A DNA stretch of 64,000 bases from Pseudomonas umsongensis (GCF_002236105.1 NZ_NIWU01000001.1:558001-622000), one strand, 5' to 3'. Shown: positions 35,569 through 45,087, counted from the stretch's first letter. The notes: a model not told the origin generated them from the letters alone. Program-made: numbers and translations.

Positions 35569-36234
35569 TCAGTAACGGAACAACCGCCAGGCCATCAGCC
35601 GGGCTGCCGCGACGATCGCCTTGGCAATCAGGTAATACAGCACTGCTGCGATGGCGAAGTATTCGAAGGTGCGGAAGGTCTTGACGTTGTATTCCTGAGT
35701 CACTCCGGTCAGGTCATTGTTAAGGCCGACGATGACCCCCAGCGATGTCATCAGCACCGCCCACACCATTTGATTGGTGAGCGGATAGAAGACGATTCGT
35801 AGCAGTTGCGGGACGATGATCATGCGGTAGGTCTGGAAGGCACTCATGCCGAGTGAGCGCGCGGCACGTACCTGGGTGTGGGGCACCGCCTTGAGCCCGC
35901 CACGGAAGTTTTCCGCGAGATAACCGGCGTTGTTGAAAGTGATCCCGGCCAGTAGCGCGAGCCAGGAGCTGACATGCAGGCCCAGTGAGCCGAGGCCGAA
36001 GTACAGGATGTAAATCTGGAACAGCGACGGAGTGTTGCGGGCAATCGATACCCAGCCGTTGCCGATGCCACGCAGCAGCGGGTGCCTGGCTTCGCGCATG
36101 ACCGTCAGGACCAGAGCAATCAGTACACCGAAAATCATCGACAGCGCAGCGGTCTCGAACGTAACCCACGCGCCGGTGAGCATGTCCGGCAAGGCGCGCA
36201 GCGCGGTGCGCCATTGGAAGGTGTAGTCAAACAT
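35569..36234 (-). CDS. Polar amino-acid ABC transporter permease (first)
   Basis: A 221-residue HisQ/GlnP-type permease. Its N-terminal helix starts near DMLTGAWVTFETAALSM, and the EAA loop is RAARSLGMSAFQTYRMIIVP near 150. The ATG at 36234 lies within the end of the aconitase-X gene (8-bp overlap), so a longer open frame upstream was rejected. Operon position between the dehydratase and the second permease is typical of hydroxyproline loci. Confidence 0.92.
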   Translation of the reverse strand: MFDYTFQWRTALRALPDMLTGAWVTFETAALSMIFGVLIALVLTVMREARHPLLRGIGNGWVSIARNTPSLFQIYILYFGLGSLGLHVSSWLALLAGITFNNAGYLAENFRGGLKAVPHTQVRAARSLGMSAFQTYRMIIVPQLLRIVFYPLTNQMVWAVLMTSLGVIVGLNNDLTGVTQEYNVKTFRTFEYFAIAAVLYYLIAKAIVAAARLMAWRLFRY

Positions 36235-38005
36235 GCGAGCGGTTCTCCATCGGCAAGGCAGGTTGCAACCAGCTCGGCAGACGCCCGCTGGCGGTGGCGG
36301 TGCAGGCGGCATCGACACATTCGGCCAGGCTGGCGAAGTGCACGTTGCGCCCCACCAGGCCGGGTGCGTAATGGGCGTACTTGCCCGAGTTGGTCATTAA
36401 GGTGGTGGCGGCCCGCGGGATCACCGGTTCGCCGAGCATGCACCAGCAGGTATCGGTCACCAGCGTGGCGCCGAAGGTTTCAATGACATCGATGTACCCG
36501 GCGTCACGGGCCTGCTCCAACACCGCACGACCGCAAGTGATGGCGAGCACCACCTCGGGGTGCTTGACCCGGTCGCGACACAGCTGTGCCAAGCGGGCAA
36601 ACTCGCTGAGCGAGAAGTGCGGGTTACCCAGCGAGACCACATCCACGCGGTTGTCCCTGGCGCTGTTGAGCTCACGCCAACTGACCAGCAGGTCCTCCAG
36701 GCGAATGGTTGCCACGGGCAGCGGAGTATCCGGCTCCAGTACCTGCGCCGGGTCGAGTGCTTCGGGGGTGACCCCGGCGATGTGGAACAGCGGCGCGGCG
36801 GACGTGGTGGCGAACGCCGCGCCGAAGGCTTTCAAGTCGTCCAGGTCTGGCTGGCGTTGTTCCAGGCCGAATATCAGCGGGATCCGGCTGCCCGCGAGTG
36901 CGCCGATGTGGTAACCGAGCAAGGGGTAGAACGCATCGTCGAGTTCAGCCAATTTCGGCAATTCAACGCGCAAGCGGGCTTTGCGTGGCGCGTCCAGATG
37001 GCAGCCGATCAGGGGCGCGCGGCCGGTCAGGGCGATGCAGATATCCAGGTAGTCGGGGTACTTCAGGGTGCGTGCGCCGAGCACGCTGTTGGCGTAGACC
37101 ACCGCGTTGGATTCGGCCCAGACGATCTGGTCGCCGGCCTTCGGTGCGCTGTCGAGCAAATAGGGCGCACAGGTGAAACTGAGCTGTGCACCCATGGCCA
37201 TGTAGGCGTCGCCCACGGCGCTGGCCGGCTCGCCGAGCAGTGGGTCGATGCCCAGCTCGCGCCAACGACGCTGGTCAACGGATATTGAATTGAGGGTAGT
37301 GGGGACCCGAACCTTGGCGCCCCACTGCACCAGTTGTTGAGCAAAGCGCAGGCTCGCAGGTCCGGTGTAAATGCAACCGTCGATGTGCGCCTGGGTAACA
37401 TCTATAAGACGCTGGGCACCTTGCAGTTCGGCCAGGCGCAGGACGATTTGCATGGCCATCTGCGCCGCTTTGCCATGCGCGCCGTTGAGCAACGCGTGGT
37501 CGAACTCGCTGAGTTCGATTGCTGTGCTGGTATCGCGAGCCTGCGTCGGCGTTTCGGATGGCTGCCAGTTGTCGACGGGGATGTGATCGAACACGGCCAG
37601 ACTGGCACCGTCGATTCGGGCAAAGGCCTTGCCGCGCAAGGCGGCGAAGGCCTCGCTGCCGATGCAGAGCACCGGCAGCGAACGCTCGAAAATCATTTGT
37701 GCCACCAGCACGCCCAAGGTCAGGATCTCATCGGCTTCGGCCAGTACCAGCGCGGCTGGCGCATGACCGTTGCTGATCAGTTCCATCAGCACACTGCTGC
37801 CGGTACACGAACCGCGGCCACTGGGGATGGCGAGCACTCGACCGGTCAGGTATTCGCCGCTGAGGGGATGGTGACGGTCGATGATTTCACCCCGCAAGGG
37901 GTCGACTCCGCCCCAGAAGCTCAACCCGACATCGGCAAACAGCAGGGCACCCTGGGCAGCGCCCGGGACCAGGCTGCGAACGGTCAGAGAAGTGGGCCTA
38001 GGCAT
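36227..38005 (-). CDS. Aconitase-X protein, probable cis-3-hydroxy-L-proline dehydratase
   Basis: The 592-residue protein is a fusion. Residues about 1-140 match the small AcnX subunit (DUF126; GRGSCTGSSVLMELI). The rest matches the large subunit (DUF521), with Cys positions in GCIYTG, ITCGRAVLEQ and DTCWCMLGEPV that probably bind an Fe-S cluster. AcnX enzymes in pseudomonads dehydrate cis-3-hydroxy-L-proline to delta1-pyrroline-2-carboxylate, which the Ldh-family reductase here could turn into proline. The ATG at 38005 follows GAGG by eight bases, directly after the binding-protein stop; a GTG at 38014 is also open. Confidence 0.88.
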   Translation of the reverse strand: MPRPTSLTVRSLVPGAAQGALLFADVGLSFWGGVDPLRGEIIDRHHPLSGEYLTGRVLAIPSGRGSCTGSSVLMELISNGHAPAALVLAEADEILTLGVLVAQMIFERSLPVLCIGSEAFAALRGKAFARIDGASLAVFDHIPVDNWQPSETPTQARDTSTAIELSEFDHALLNGAHGKAAQMAMQIVLRLAELQGAQRLIDVTQAHIDGCIYTGPASLRFAQQLVQWGAKVRVPTTLNSISVDQRRWRELGIDPLLGEPASAVGDAYMAMGAQLSFTCAPYLLDSAPKAGDQIVWAESNAVVYANSVLGARTLKYPDYLDICIALTGRAPLIGCHLDAPRKARLRVELPKLAELDDAFYPLLGYHIGALAGSRIPLIFGLEQRQPDLDDLKAFGAAFATTSAAPLFHIAGVTPEALDPAQVLEPDTPLPVATIRLEDLLVSWRELNSARDNRVDVVSLGNPHFSLSEFARLAQLCRDRVKHPEVVLAITCGRAVLEQARDAGYIDVIETFGATLVTDTCWCMLGEPVIPRAATTLMTNSGKYAHYAPGLVGRNVHFASLAECVDAACTATASGRLPSWLQPALPMENRSHV

Positions 38006-38015
38006 GCCGGGCACC

Positions 38016-38834
38016 TCAGTAGTAGACCTTTGGCACGGTCAGGTCGCTCGGCGAAATTTCGGTGCCGACCCATTTGGTGAACAACTCCTTGTAGCGACCG
38101 TTGCGTACCTGCTGGTTGACGAACAGGTTGAGGTAATTGAGCAGGCCGTACTCGTTGCGCTTGGTACCCAGGGATACATAGTCGATGGTGTAGGGCGCGT
38201 TGCCGGCGATCTTCAGGTTCTTGTATTTACCCGACTTGATCGTTGCGGCGGCGACGGTATTGGTGACCACCGTGGCGTCGATATGACCCTGGGCCACCGC
38301 CAGCAGCGTGTCGTTTTGTGACTGGTAGGCACGGAAGGTACCGGTACCCCATTTCTTCACATCGTTCTCCAGGGCAATGGCTTCATAGGTGCCACTGGTG
38401 TTGCCCAGTGCCTTGCCCTTGATGTCGTCGAAACTGTTGATGCCGGTGTTATCGCGGGTCAGGACGACCATCTGGAAGGCGAAGTACGGCACGGTCAGGC
38501 CGACGGTCTTGGCCCGCTCAAGGGTGTCGGAGGTCGAGGCGACAATCACGTCGGCCCGCCCGGATATCAGTGCTGGAATGCGGTCCGGGAAGGGTGTTTC
38601 GACCACTTCGGCCTCGACCCCGAGGACCTTTGCCAGGTCGGTGCAATAGTCCACGTCAAAACCCGCCGGGGCGTTACTGGCATCTCGAAAACCCATGGGC
38701 GGGAAGTCCAGCGTCACGGCACAGCGCAGCTTGCCGGAACCGATGATGTCGTCGAGTTTGTCAGCCTGTGCGGTGGCGATGAAGGTGGTACTGAGAACAG
38801 CGCTGAGGGCTACGGCAAATGCGGGGTTTTTCAT
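38016..38834 (-). CDS. Polar amino-acid ABC transporter periplasmic binding protein
   Basis: The 272-residue precursor has a signal peptide (1-24, ending AQA) and an SBP_bac_3 domain (GKLRCAVTLDFPPMGFRDAS, then DYCTDLAKVLGVEAEVVETP and DVIVASTSDTLERAK). It is the first gene of the uptake and dehydratase unit and lies behind a GTATACGA palindrome 47 bp upstream, so its expression is probably controlled by the cluster's GntR regulator. The ligand is most likely hydroxyproline or proline; this is inferred from the neighbours. Confidence 0.93.
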   Translation of the reverse strand: MKNPAFAVALSAVLSTTFIATAQADKLDDIIGSGKLRCAVTLDFPPMGFRDASNAPAGFDVDYCTDLAKVLGVEAEVVETPFPDRIPALISGRADVIVASTSDTLERAKTVGLTVPYFAFQMVVLTRDNTGINSFDDIKGKALGNTSGTYEAIALENDVKKWGTGTFRAYQSQNDTLLAVAQGHIDATVVTNTVAAATIKSGKYKNLKIAGNAPYTIDYVSLGTKRNEYGLLNYLNLFVNQQVRNGRYKELFTKWVGTEISPSDLTVPKVYY

Positions 38835-38863
38835 AGAGGCCTCGTTGTCGGAAGTGCTGTTAG

Positions 38864-38893
38864 ATATCGTATTGGGGATTTCGTATACGATAT
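38864..38893 (-). promoter_or_regulatory. Putative GntR-type operator before the ABC/dehydratase operon
   Basis: A full palindromic site TCGTATACGATAT (38881-38893) and a half-site ATATCGTAT (38864-38872) stand 17 bp apart, upstream of the binding-protein gene. The full site is identical to the one before the deaminase gene. Confidence 0.65.
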
Positions 38894-39062
38894 TAACAAT
38901 AGCAACGGTTGTGCCGATTTGCCTTTTTACCGGCAAATATTTTCCAGCCCTTGAGTCAGGGCGGTTTACAAGTCGGGAGCAGGGCAGCGGCGTCGTGTCG
39001 CCGGGCAGGCAGGTGTTACAGAAGGGAGCACCCTGTGTGCGGGGCGCCCCTTAAAGGAACAT

Positions 39063-39812
39063 TTAACGACCGCGATCGCGGAACTGGCTGGGCGAAAGGC
39101 TGGTGAGGGCACGGAACTGGCGGCTGAAAGCACTGTGGTCGGTGTAGCCGCAGCGCAGGGCGATTTCGGTGATGGGCAGGTCGCTCTCCAGCAACAACCG
39201 CGTACCTTCTTCGAGCCGGGACTTGTGGATCATCTGCCGTGGGGTGAGCTGGAACACCCGTTTGCAATGGCGTTCGAGTTGCGCAACCGAAAAGCCCGCG
39301 ATTGCCGTCAGTTCGGCAAGGCTGATAGGTCGAGCAAAATGACGACGGATGTGCGCGTCCACCGCTGCCAGTTTCTGGAACGCCGGGTGGTTGGACTGGG
39401 GCAACTGCAGGTCACGGGAAATGCCGGCCAGGCCGACGATCTGCCCATGTTCATCGCGCAGCGCGAGTTTATGGGTCAGGCACCAGACTGGCTGGTTACC
39501 GAAATACAGGTGCAGTTCGAGTTGGTCGGCCAATTCGCGTCCGGTGGCCAACACCCGTCGATCCTGTTCGGTGTAAATCGGGCCAAAGCGCTCCGGGAAG
39601 ACACGGTCTGCTGTCAGCCCCAGCAGTTGGTCACTGTGCTTGAAGCTACAGCGTCGGACCAGGGTCTGGTTGACGAAAGCGTAGCGGGCCTCGCAGTCCT
39701 TGATGAAAAACACCACGTCCGTCAGGGTATCGAGCAGCGTCGCGATGGCCTGCAAACTGTTCAGCAGCGTCGGCAGGTCGCAGGGTTTGAAATGATTGAG
39801 TGAGGGGAACAT
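39063..39812 (-). CDS. AraC-family regulator with N-terminal PAS domain, LhpR-like
   Basis: Residues about 20-135 form a PAS domain (LTDVVFFIKDCEARYAFVNQ, then GRELADQLELHLYFGNQPVW). Residues 150-249 hold two AraC helix-turn-helix motifs (ISLAELTAIAGFSVAQLERH and ITEIALRCGYTDHSAFSRQF). The position between dehydrogenase genes and the transport operon matches that of the hydroxyproline activator LhpR, so it probably activates the cluster in response to a hydroxyproline. The start at 39812 has no strong ribosome-binding site; the PAS domain argues against a shorter protein. Confidence 0.85.
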   Translation of the reverse strand: MFPSLNHFKPCDLPTLLNSLQAIATLLDTLTDVVFFIKDCEARYAFVNQTLVRRCSFKHSDQLLGLTADRVFPERFGPIYTEQDRRVLATGRELADQLELHLYFGNQPVWCLTHKLALRDEHGQIVGLAGISRDLQLPQSNHPAFQKLAAVDAHIRRHFARPISLAELTAIAGFSVAQLERHCKRVFQLTPRQMIHKSRLEEGTRLLLESDLPITEIALRCGYTDHSAFSRQFRALTSLSPSQFRDRGR

Positions 39813-39886
39813 ATCAAGAGGGGCCTGGTGGCGACTACCGGGACTATAAAGACTCGGCAGCGCCCCCGAAACCCCGAAGCGAGCGT

Positions 39887-41143
39887 TTACACCGGTGGCG
39901 TGTCATCCAGGCACATCAGGGTTTCGATGCGCGCCGGGTTGAACGGCGGCCGGGGCGCCGTGGGTTGCCAGTCGAACAGATACTGCAAGGCACCGCCACA
40001 CACCCGGCCCTGGCAGGCGCCCATGCCGCAGCGACTGGCCAGTTTGGCCTCGCGCCAGCCAACGTGCCCGGACAGTGCCGAGTAGGGTACGTCTTCGCAA
40101 CGACAGACCAGCGTGTCGGGTTGCGCCAGCGACTTGAGCTGCGGGTCGAGGCCGAAGGCGCTGTTCAACGCCTTGGCGAAACCCTGCCAACGCGCGCGAC
40201 GTGGCCACAAATTCCGTGCCGCCGCGGTGTTACCCACCGCCACATGCCCGGCGATTGCCCCTTCAACCAGTGCCAGCTCACTGCCGCCGAAACCGGTGCA
40301 TTCGCCAGCGGCGTAGTGGTCGGTGTGGCTCGTGGTTTGCCAGGCATCCACGGCAAGCGCCGAGCCATCGAGCGCGCAGCCCAAGGCCTGACCGAGTTGG
40401 GTGTTGGGAATCAGGCCGAAACCACAGGCCAGGCGATCACACGCCAATTCGACGATTTTGCCCCGATGCCGCAATCGCACAGCTTCCAGCCGATCGTTGC
40501 CCAAGGCCGCCACGACATGGCTGCCGGTGCGGTAATGACGGTCGAACAGACTGAAAGATTGCACCAGCTTGCCCGGCCAGCGCGGCAGTTGCAGGGCGAA
40601 TCCTGCGACCGCGACCGCAGAGGCCTGCTCGGCGATGCGCAGCACCTGGGCACCGTTGTGTTTCGCAGTGGCCGCGCTGGCCAGTAGCAACGGACCGCTG
40701 CCGGCGATCACCACACGCTCGTCCTGCACGGGCAGGCCACCCTTGATCAGCGCCTGAAGTCCGCCCGCGCCGGTCACTCCTGGCAGCGTCCAGCCGGGGA
40801 AGGGCAGCAGCAATTCACGGGCACCGGTACATAGAATCAGTTTGTCATAGCCGATCAACCAGCCTCGGTCGGCGTCTTCCACCAGCAATTGCTTGGCACC
40901 AGCGAGGGCAATTACACGGGTGCCGGCATGGTGGCGGATATTGCTGTTGGCCTGCAGGCGCTCGCGCATCTGCCGGGCCTGATCCGGCAGGCTGGCCTGT
41001 GGCCCGTCGCGCCAGATCTGGCCGCCCGGCAGCGGGTTGTCGTCGAGCACCACAATGCGCGCGCCACTGGACGCTGCGGCGAGGGCGGCACTCATGCCGG
41101 CGGGGCCAGCGCCGATGATCAGCAGGTCGGCGTATTCGTTCAT
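39887..41143 (-). CDS. D-hydroxyproline dehydrogenase, FAD/NAD(P)-binding subunit with BFD-type Fe-S domain
   Basis: The 418-residue protein starts with a dinucleotide fold (LLIIGAGPAGMSAALAAASS) and has a second GAGG... region near 125-160. It ends with a BFD-like [2Fe-2S] segment (VCRCEDVPYSAL and RCGMGACQGRVCG). It matches the large NAD(P)/FAD subunit of heteromeric D-hydroxyproline or amino-acid dehydrogenases and should pass electrons from the D-amino acid oxidase-like subunit. It overlaps the small ferredoxin-like gene by four bases (ATGA), showing operon structure lhpA-B-small Fe-S-this gene. Confidence 0.88.
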   Translation of the reverse strand: MNEYADLLIIGAGPAGMSAALAAASSGARIVVLDDNPLPGGQIWRDGPQASLPDQARQMRERLQANSNIRHHAGTRVIALAGAKQLLVEDADRGWLIGYDKLILCTGARELLLPFPGWTLPGVTGAGGLQALIKGGLPVQDERVVIAGSGPLLLASAATAKHNGAQVLRIAEQASAVAVAGFALQLPRWPGKLVQSFSLFDRHYRTGSHVVAALGNDRLEAVRLRHRGKIVELACDRLACGFGLIPNTQLGQALGCALDGSALAVDAWQTTSHTDHYAAGECTGFGGSELALVEGAIAGHVAVGNTAAARNLWPRRARWQGFAKALNSAFGLDPQLKSLAQPDTLVCRCEDVPYSALSGHVGWREAKLASRCGMGACQGRVCGGALQYLFDWQPTAPRPPFNPARIETLMCLDDTPPV

Positions 41144-41376
41144 GCTCGGGTCTGCACTTGCATGCCTTGCTGGCATAGCGTTTGGCAGGCCAGTCGGCGG
41201 CGACCGTCGATGGTCACCCGGCATTCCTGGCAGATGCCCATGCCGCACAGCGGTGCGCGGCGCTGACCGCTGACGGCAGTGCGACTGCAACCGTCGCCGG
41301 CCAGTGCCAGTGCAGCAGCCACCGTCGTGCCCGCGGCCACCTTCAGCGCGCGGCCATCCATGATCAAATCAAGCAT
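41140..41376 (-). CDS. D-hydroxyproline dehydrogenase, small [2Fe-2S] subunit
   Basis: A 78-residue ferredoxin-like protein with the plant-type cluster arrangement compressed to CGMGICQECRVTIDG followed by LACQT. It resembles the N-terminal Fer2_4 domain of sarcosine oxidase alpha, here encoded separately. It overlaps both neighbours by a few bases. The ATG at 41376 lies inside the end of the FAD-oxidase gene and gives the normal domain start. Confidence 0.88.
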   Translation of the reverse strand: MLDLIMDGRALKVAAGTTVAAALALAGDGCSRTAVSGQRRAPLCGMGICQECRVTIDGRRRLACQTLCQQGMQVQTRA

Positions 41377-42484
41377 AGGCGGCCTCTTCGAGAAAACGTT
41401 GCGGCAGATAGGGTTGTACCGCCAGAGGCGGCGTCTCATTGAACAATTGCGCGACCAGTAAATCGGCAGTCCCGGGCGCCGTGGTGACCCCCATTCCTTC
41501 GTGCCCGACCGCCAGCCACAGGCCTTTGCGTTTGGGGTGCTGGCCAATCAGCGGCAGGCCGTCCGGGCTGGCGGCGCGAAAACCGGTCCAGGCGCGGATA
41601 CCGTTGAGTTGAGCCAGGCCCGGCATGTATTCGGTGGCGCGCTTGAGCATTTTCGCGAGCATCCAACCTTCGACCTGCGGGTCGGTGGTGCCGAATTGTC
41701 GCGAAGCACCAATGAACAATTGCCCGGTGGGGCGGGGCTGAATGTTGCAGGCGGTCGACGGTCCCGTCGCATTGTGGGCGCTGGTGACGTAACCCAGTTC
41801 CACCAGCGTGTGGGTGACCTTGCGGGGGTAGCGGTCGGTGATCAGCAGGTGGCCCTTCTTCGGTTCGATCGGCAACTCGGGGCACAAGTCATTGGCCTGG
41901 ATGCCGTTGGCCAAAATGACCGCTTCAGCGTTCAACCACTGGCCATCATCGAGTCGCACGCGGTTGCCATCGAGCTCGCTGACCCGTGCCCGCCGTTGTT
42001 CGATGCCCGGAGTGTCGAGCATCCAGTTGGCGGTCGCCGGGGCATAGAGAATGCCGTCGCCGTTGATCAACAAACCACCCTCCAGGCCATCGCGCAATTC
42101 CGGCTCACGGGCATGCAAGGCGTTGCCGGTGATCAGCTCGCAGGTAACGCCCCGGGCTTGAAGGTTCATGTGTTTGCTTTGGGCCACCGCCATTTCCTCG
42201 GCATTGGCCGCCAGCCACAATGTGCCATTGCTGCGATAAGCGCAGCTCTCGGGCAGTTGCGGGGCCTGTTCGCGCCAGCGTTGCACTGAGTATTGGCTCA
42301 GGGCCAGTTCGGCAGGGTTGTCATCGAGCACCAGCAAATGGCCCATGCCAGCGGCTGTCGCGCCGTGCAGGCCAGCGTCCAGTACCAGCACGCGCAAGCC
42401 GCGCCGGGCCAGCGCCTGGGCACAAGCGGCGCCGATGATACCTGCACCGATCACGATCACATCGGCCACCAGGCCTTGGTTCAT
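41369..42484 (-). CDS. lhpB: D-hydroxyproline dehydrogenase, catalytic FAD subunit (DAO family)
   Basis: The 371-residue protein has the N-terminal FAD motif [20 protein letters not shown] and the DAO fold. The FAD-contact end reads [14 protein letters not shown] near 303, then [17 protein letters not shown]. It oxidises cis-4-hydroxy-D-proline to delta1-pyrroline-4-hydroxy-2-carboxylate, the substrate of the deaminase encoded at 31987-32904. Start and stop overlap its neighbours by four and eight bases. The enzyme is expected to work as a complex with the two subunits encoded downstream. The symbol follows P. aeruginosa naming from memory. Confidence 0.9.
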   Translation of the reverse strand: MNQGLVADVIVIGAGIIGAACAQALARRGLRVLVLDAGLHGATAAGMGHLLVLDDNPAELALSQYSVQRWREQAPQLPESCAYRSNGTLWLAANAEEMAVAQSKHMNLQARGVTCELITGNALHAREPELRDGLEGGLLINGDGILYAPATANWMLDTPGIEQRRARVSELDGNRVRLDDGQWLNAEAVILANGIQANDLCPELPIEPKKGHLLITDRYPRKVTHTLVELGYVTSAHNATGPSTACNIQPRPTGQLFIGASRQFGTTDPQVEGWMLAKMLKRATEYMPGLAQLNGIRAWTGFRAASPDGLPLIGQHPKRKGLWLAVGHEGMGVTTAPGTADLLVAQLFNETPPLAVQPYLPQRFLEEAAYA

Positions 42485-43413
42485 GGGCGAATGCCCCAGG
42501 CGAACGGGTCGGCCTGTTCAATGATCAGGCTGGCTTCGGCACTGATAAAAGCGCGGCCGCGAATGGTCGGTACGATGCGCTCGCCATGACGTTCGTAGGA
42601 GCCCTCGAACTCGCTGCCGATCACGCTTGCCTGACGCCAGATCTGTCCCGGTTGCAATTTGCCGTCGGCCGCCAGGCACGCCAACTTGGCACTGGTACCG
42701 GTGCCGCAGGGCGAACGGTCGTAGGCCTTGCCGGGACAGAGCACAAAGTTGCGGCTGTCGGCCTGGGCGTCATCGGCGAACAGTTCGACGTGGTCGATCA
42801 ACCCGCCGTCTTCACCGCGTATCCCCTGAATGTCCAGTGCTTGCTGCACGGCGTAGGTGTAAGCGGTCAACGCCTCCAGGTTGTCACTGTCGACCCGCAG
42901 GCCATGTTCGGCGATCAGGAAAAACCAGTTGCCCCCCCAGGCGATATCGCCGACCACCTGGCCGATCCCCGGCACCTGCAAGGCTACGGCTTTGCGATAA
43001 CGATAGGCCGGCACGTTGCGCACGCTGACGGAGTAGTCGTCGTGCAAGGTGGCCTGTACCGTACCGACCGGTGTTTCGATGCTGTGCACGCCCGGACCGA
43101 TCTTGCCCAAGTGTGCCAGCGACGCCACCAAGCCAATGGTGCCGTGGCCGCACATGCCAAGGTAGCCGGTATTGTTGAAGAAAATCACTCCGGCGCAGGC
43201 AGCGAGGTCGACCGGTTCGCACAACAATGCGCCGACCAGCACGTCGCTGCCCCGTGGTTCGAGCACGCAGGCGGCGCGCCATTGATCATGGTGTTCAGCC
43301 AGTCGCCGAAGCCGTTCGGCCATGCTGCCGGTACCCAGGTCGGGAAAACCGCCGGTCACCAGGCGGGTGGGTTCGCCGCCAGTGTGGGAGTCGATCACGG
43401 TGATGCGTTTCAT
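42481..43413 (-). CDS. lhpA: 4-hydroxyproline 2-epimerase
   Basis: The 310-residue member of the proline racemase family has both catalytic cysteines, Cys88 in GMCGHGT and Cys236 in [11 protein letters not shown]. The usual start is [19 protein letters not shown]. It interconverts trans-4-hydroxy-L-proline and cis-4-hydroxy-D-proline, the first catabolic step. It leads the dehydrogenase operon and lies 114 bp behind the GntR regulator gene on the same strand, so the regulator and this operon may be transcribed together. It provides the direct comparison for the divergent family member at 33030-34058. Confidence 0.95.
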   Translation of the reverse strand: MKRITVIDSHTGGEPTRLVTGGFPDLGTGSMAERLRRLAEHHDQWRAACVLEPRGSDVLVGALLCEPVDLAACAGVIFFNNTGYLGMCGHGTIGLVASLAHLGKIGPGVHSIETPVGTVQATLHDDYSVSVRNVPAYRYRKAVALQVPGIGQVVGDIAWGGNWFFLIAEHGLRVDSDNLEALTAYTYAVQQALDIQGIRGEDGGLIDHVELFADDAQADSRNFVLCPGKAYDRSPCGTGTSAKLACLAADGKLQPGQIWRQASVIGSEFEGSYERHGERIVPTIRGRAFISAEASLIIEQADPFAWGIRP

Positions 43414-43527
43414 GACAGGGCCACGTCCGTTCAGATGAGTGAACGCAAGAGTGGCCCGTGCGAGGGTTTGGCGGCTTGATGGTTTTATCCTGCGCCGATG
43501 ACGAAATCAGCACAATCAAGCAGACGG

Positions 43528-44199
43528 TCAAGGGTGGTGGGGCAGGTGCTCGAACAACGTTTTGCAGACCCCGGCGATGTGTTCGTCGAGCAGCTTCACT
43601 GCCCGGTCGACGTCACCGGCGCGACAGGCTTCGACGATCTCCCGGTGCTCGTGGTCGGCCCGTTCCTTCCCGGAGGAGAGGCTCATCTGCATCCGCAGAT
43701 AACGTTCCAGTTTGTCGTTGACCGAACGGATCAGGCTCACCAGAAACGGACGTTGCGCCGGTTCGTAGAGACAGGCGTGGAGTTCCCAGTTGAGCTCAGC
43801 CCAGCGTCCCACGTCATCTTCGCCGATGAACTCCTGGCAGATGCGTTCGGCGCGGGCGAATGTGTCTTCGGTCATGTTGGGAATGGCCAGGCGCAGCACC
43901 TTGTCTTCGAGCAACATGCGCACTTCGAACATCTGTGCCAGTTCGGCATCGGACACCCGAGTGACCATTGCCCCGCGATTGCGCTGGAACATCACCAGGC
44001 CTTCGGCTTCCAGTCGCTTGAGGGCCTCGCGGACCGGGATCTTGCTGACGTTGAACTGCCGGGCGATGTCGTCCTGGCGAATAGGCTCGTCTTCGGCGAA
44101 ATGCCCCGCGACGATGGCGTCACGCAGATGGCGAGTGATGATTTCCGATGTCGAAGGCGCATTGCCCAAGTCGGGAGCGTTGAATTTGGGTGAGTTCAC
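43528..44199 (-). CDS. GntR-family regulator (FadR/FCD subfamily) of the hydroxyproline genes
   Basis: A winged helix-turn-helix occupies residues about 10-75 (DDIARQFNVSKIPVREALKR and GLVMFQRNRGAMVTRVSD). A helical FCD ligand domain follows (80-215) with the metal-site residues typical of the subfamily (WELHACLYEP, then ADHEHREIVEACRAGD). The GTG at 44199 was chosen because a GTATACGA palindrome, presumably its own operator, lies 29-45 bp upstream; the longer frame to 44286 would run through it. Identical palindromes precede two other units, so it likely represses the cluster until a hydroxyproline-derived ligand binds. Confidence 0.87.
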   Translation of the reverse strand: MNSPKFNAPDLGNAPSTSEIITRHLRDAIVAGHFAEDEPIRQDDIARQFNVSKIPVREALKRLEAEGLVMFQRNRGAMVTRVSDAELAQMFEVRMLLEDKVLRLAIPNMTEDTFARAERICQEFIGEDDVGRWAELNWELHACLYEPAQRPFLVSLIRSVNDKLERYLRMQMSLSSGKERADHEHREIVEACRAGDVDRAVKLLDEHIAGVCKTLFEHLPHHP

Positions 44200-44227
44200 G
44201 GCGGCGGTCGTTCGGATTGAGTTAGAG

Positions 44228-44243
44228 ATATGGTATACGAATT
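44228..44243 (-). promoter_or_regulatory. Putative GntR-type operator before the GntR gene
   Basis: ATATGGTATACGAATT shares the core GGTATACGA / CGTATACGA with the operators before the deaminase and transporter genes. It suggests autoregulation. Confidence 0.6.
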
Positions 44244-44509
44244 TTGCGCCGAAACTCACTGGCCTGTGCCTTGACGCTGTTCGCATGACTTACCTGTACA
44301 CACATTTCACGGGGCCGAACGCCGGGGCGCGGATATCAGTGCTGATCTACAACGATGTACGTTTGCTACCGCAGACCGGTGAGGGTGGGGAATTAACGTT
44401 TTGGCAGGTACATCGGGAGCGCGTGCAAAGTCCTATAGGCGTCAGCGGTGCGGCGATCCGATTGCCCGCGAAGAACGCGTTCGAGCAGGCACACCGCAGC
44501 AGTTAGCGC
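44244..44509. other. Region between GntR and transposase genes, with decayed REP
   Basis: No gene is supported in this stretch. Near 44470-44510 a degenerate REP is visible (GCCCGCGAAGAACGCG, then CGCCTACAG), flanking the 3' end of the REP-associated transposase gene, as is usual for such elements. Confidence 0.5.
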
Positions 44510-44968
44510 CTACAGCCACACGGCATCCCACAACGGATAGTCCCCAATTTTCTCGACCAATCCCGCTCGCAGCGGATTGGCCACGATATAGCGCGCCACC
44601 GCCGGCAGGTCTTCATCCCTGCGGATCGCTCGGTCATGAAAGCCATGTTGCCAGAGTGAACCATCGCGCTCGAGCGAACGATTCAATGCAAGTGTAATGC
44701 GTGATTTTGTCCTCGCCATTATGCAAGTAAGCGTGTTGTTTTTGAGCTCGAACAGCCAATGGAGATGGTCCGGCATGACAACCCAGGCCAGCGAAAGCAC
44801 CAGCTCTTCTTCCTGCGCCTTCTTCAATGCATCGACCACGAGCCGGCCTTGCATGAAGTCCCTGAATACGGGGTCCCGGTTCTGAACGACGGTTGTGACC
44901 AGATAGATCTGCCCCGGCGCTGAAAAGCGCCCGGTGCGCAATCGATGCGCCTGGTGAATGGTTGGCAT
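44510..44968 (-). CDS. REP-associated tyrosine transposase (RAYT, Y1/HUH family)
   Basis: A 152-residue IS200-like transposase with the HUH motif His68-Leu-His70 (VMPDHLHWL) and the presumed catalytic Tyr127 in AVARYIVANPLRAGLV. The N-terminus RFSAPGQIYLVTTVVQNRDP is usual for this group. RAYTs are single-copy enzymes that mobilise REP/REPIN sequences. Here REP material lies on both sides: a decayed copy after the gene and a 72-bp tandem array upstream. The gene seems intact. Confidence 0.9.
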   Translation of the reverse strand: MPTIHQAHRLRTGRFSAPGQIYLVTTVVQNRDPVFRDFMQGRLVVDALKKAQEEELVLSLAWVVMPDHLHWLFELKNNTLTCIMARTKSRITLALNRSLERDGSLWQHGFHDRAIRRDEDLPAVARYIVANPLRAGLVEKIGDYPLWDAVWL

Positions 44969-45087
44969 GGTGCATCTTCCTTGATCATGGCGTTGTCAGT
45001 TCAGGCTAGAACGTTGGGGAAATAGTGTTGGTGAACAGTTATTCCTGATGTGTCTGTGGGAGTGAACGGGCAGCGACTGGTTCGCCT

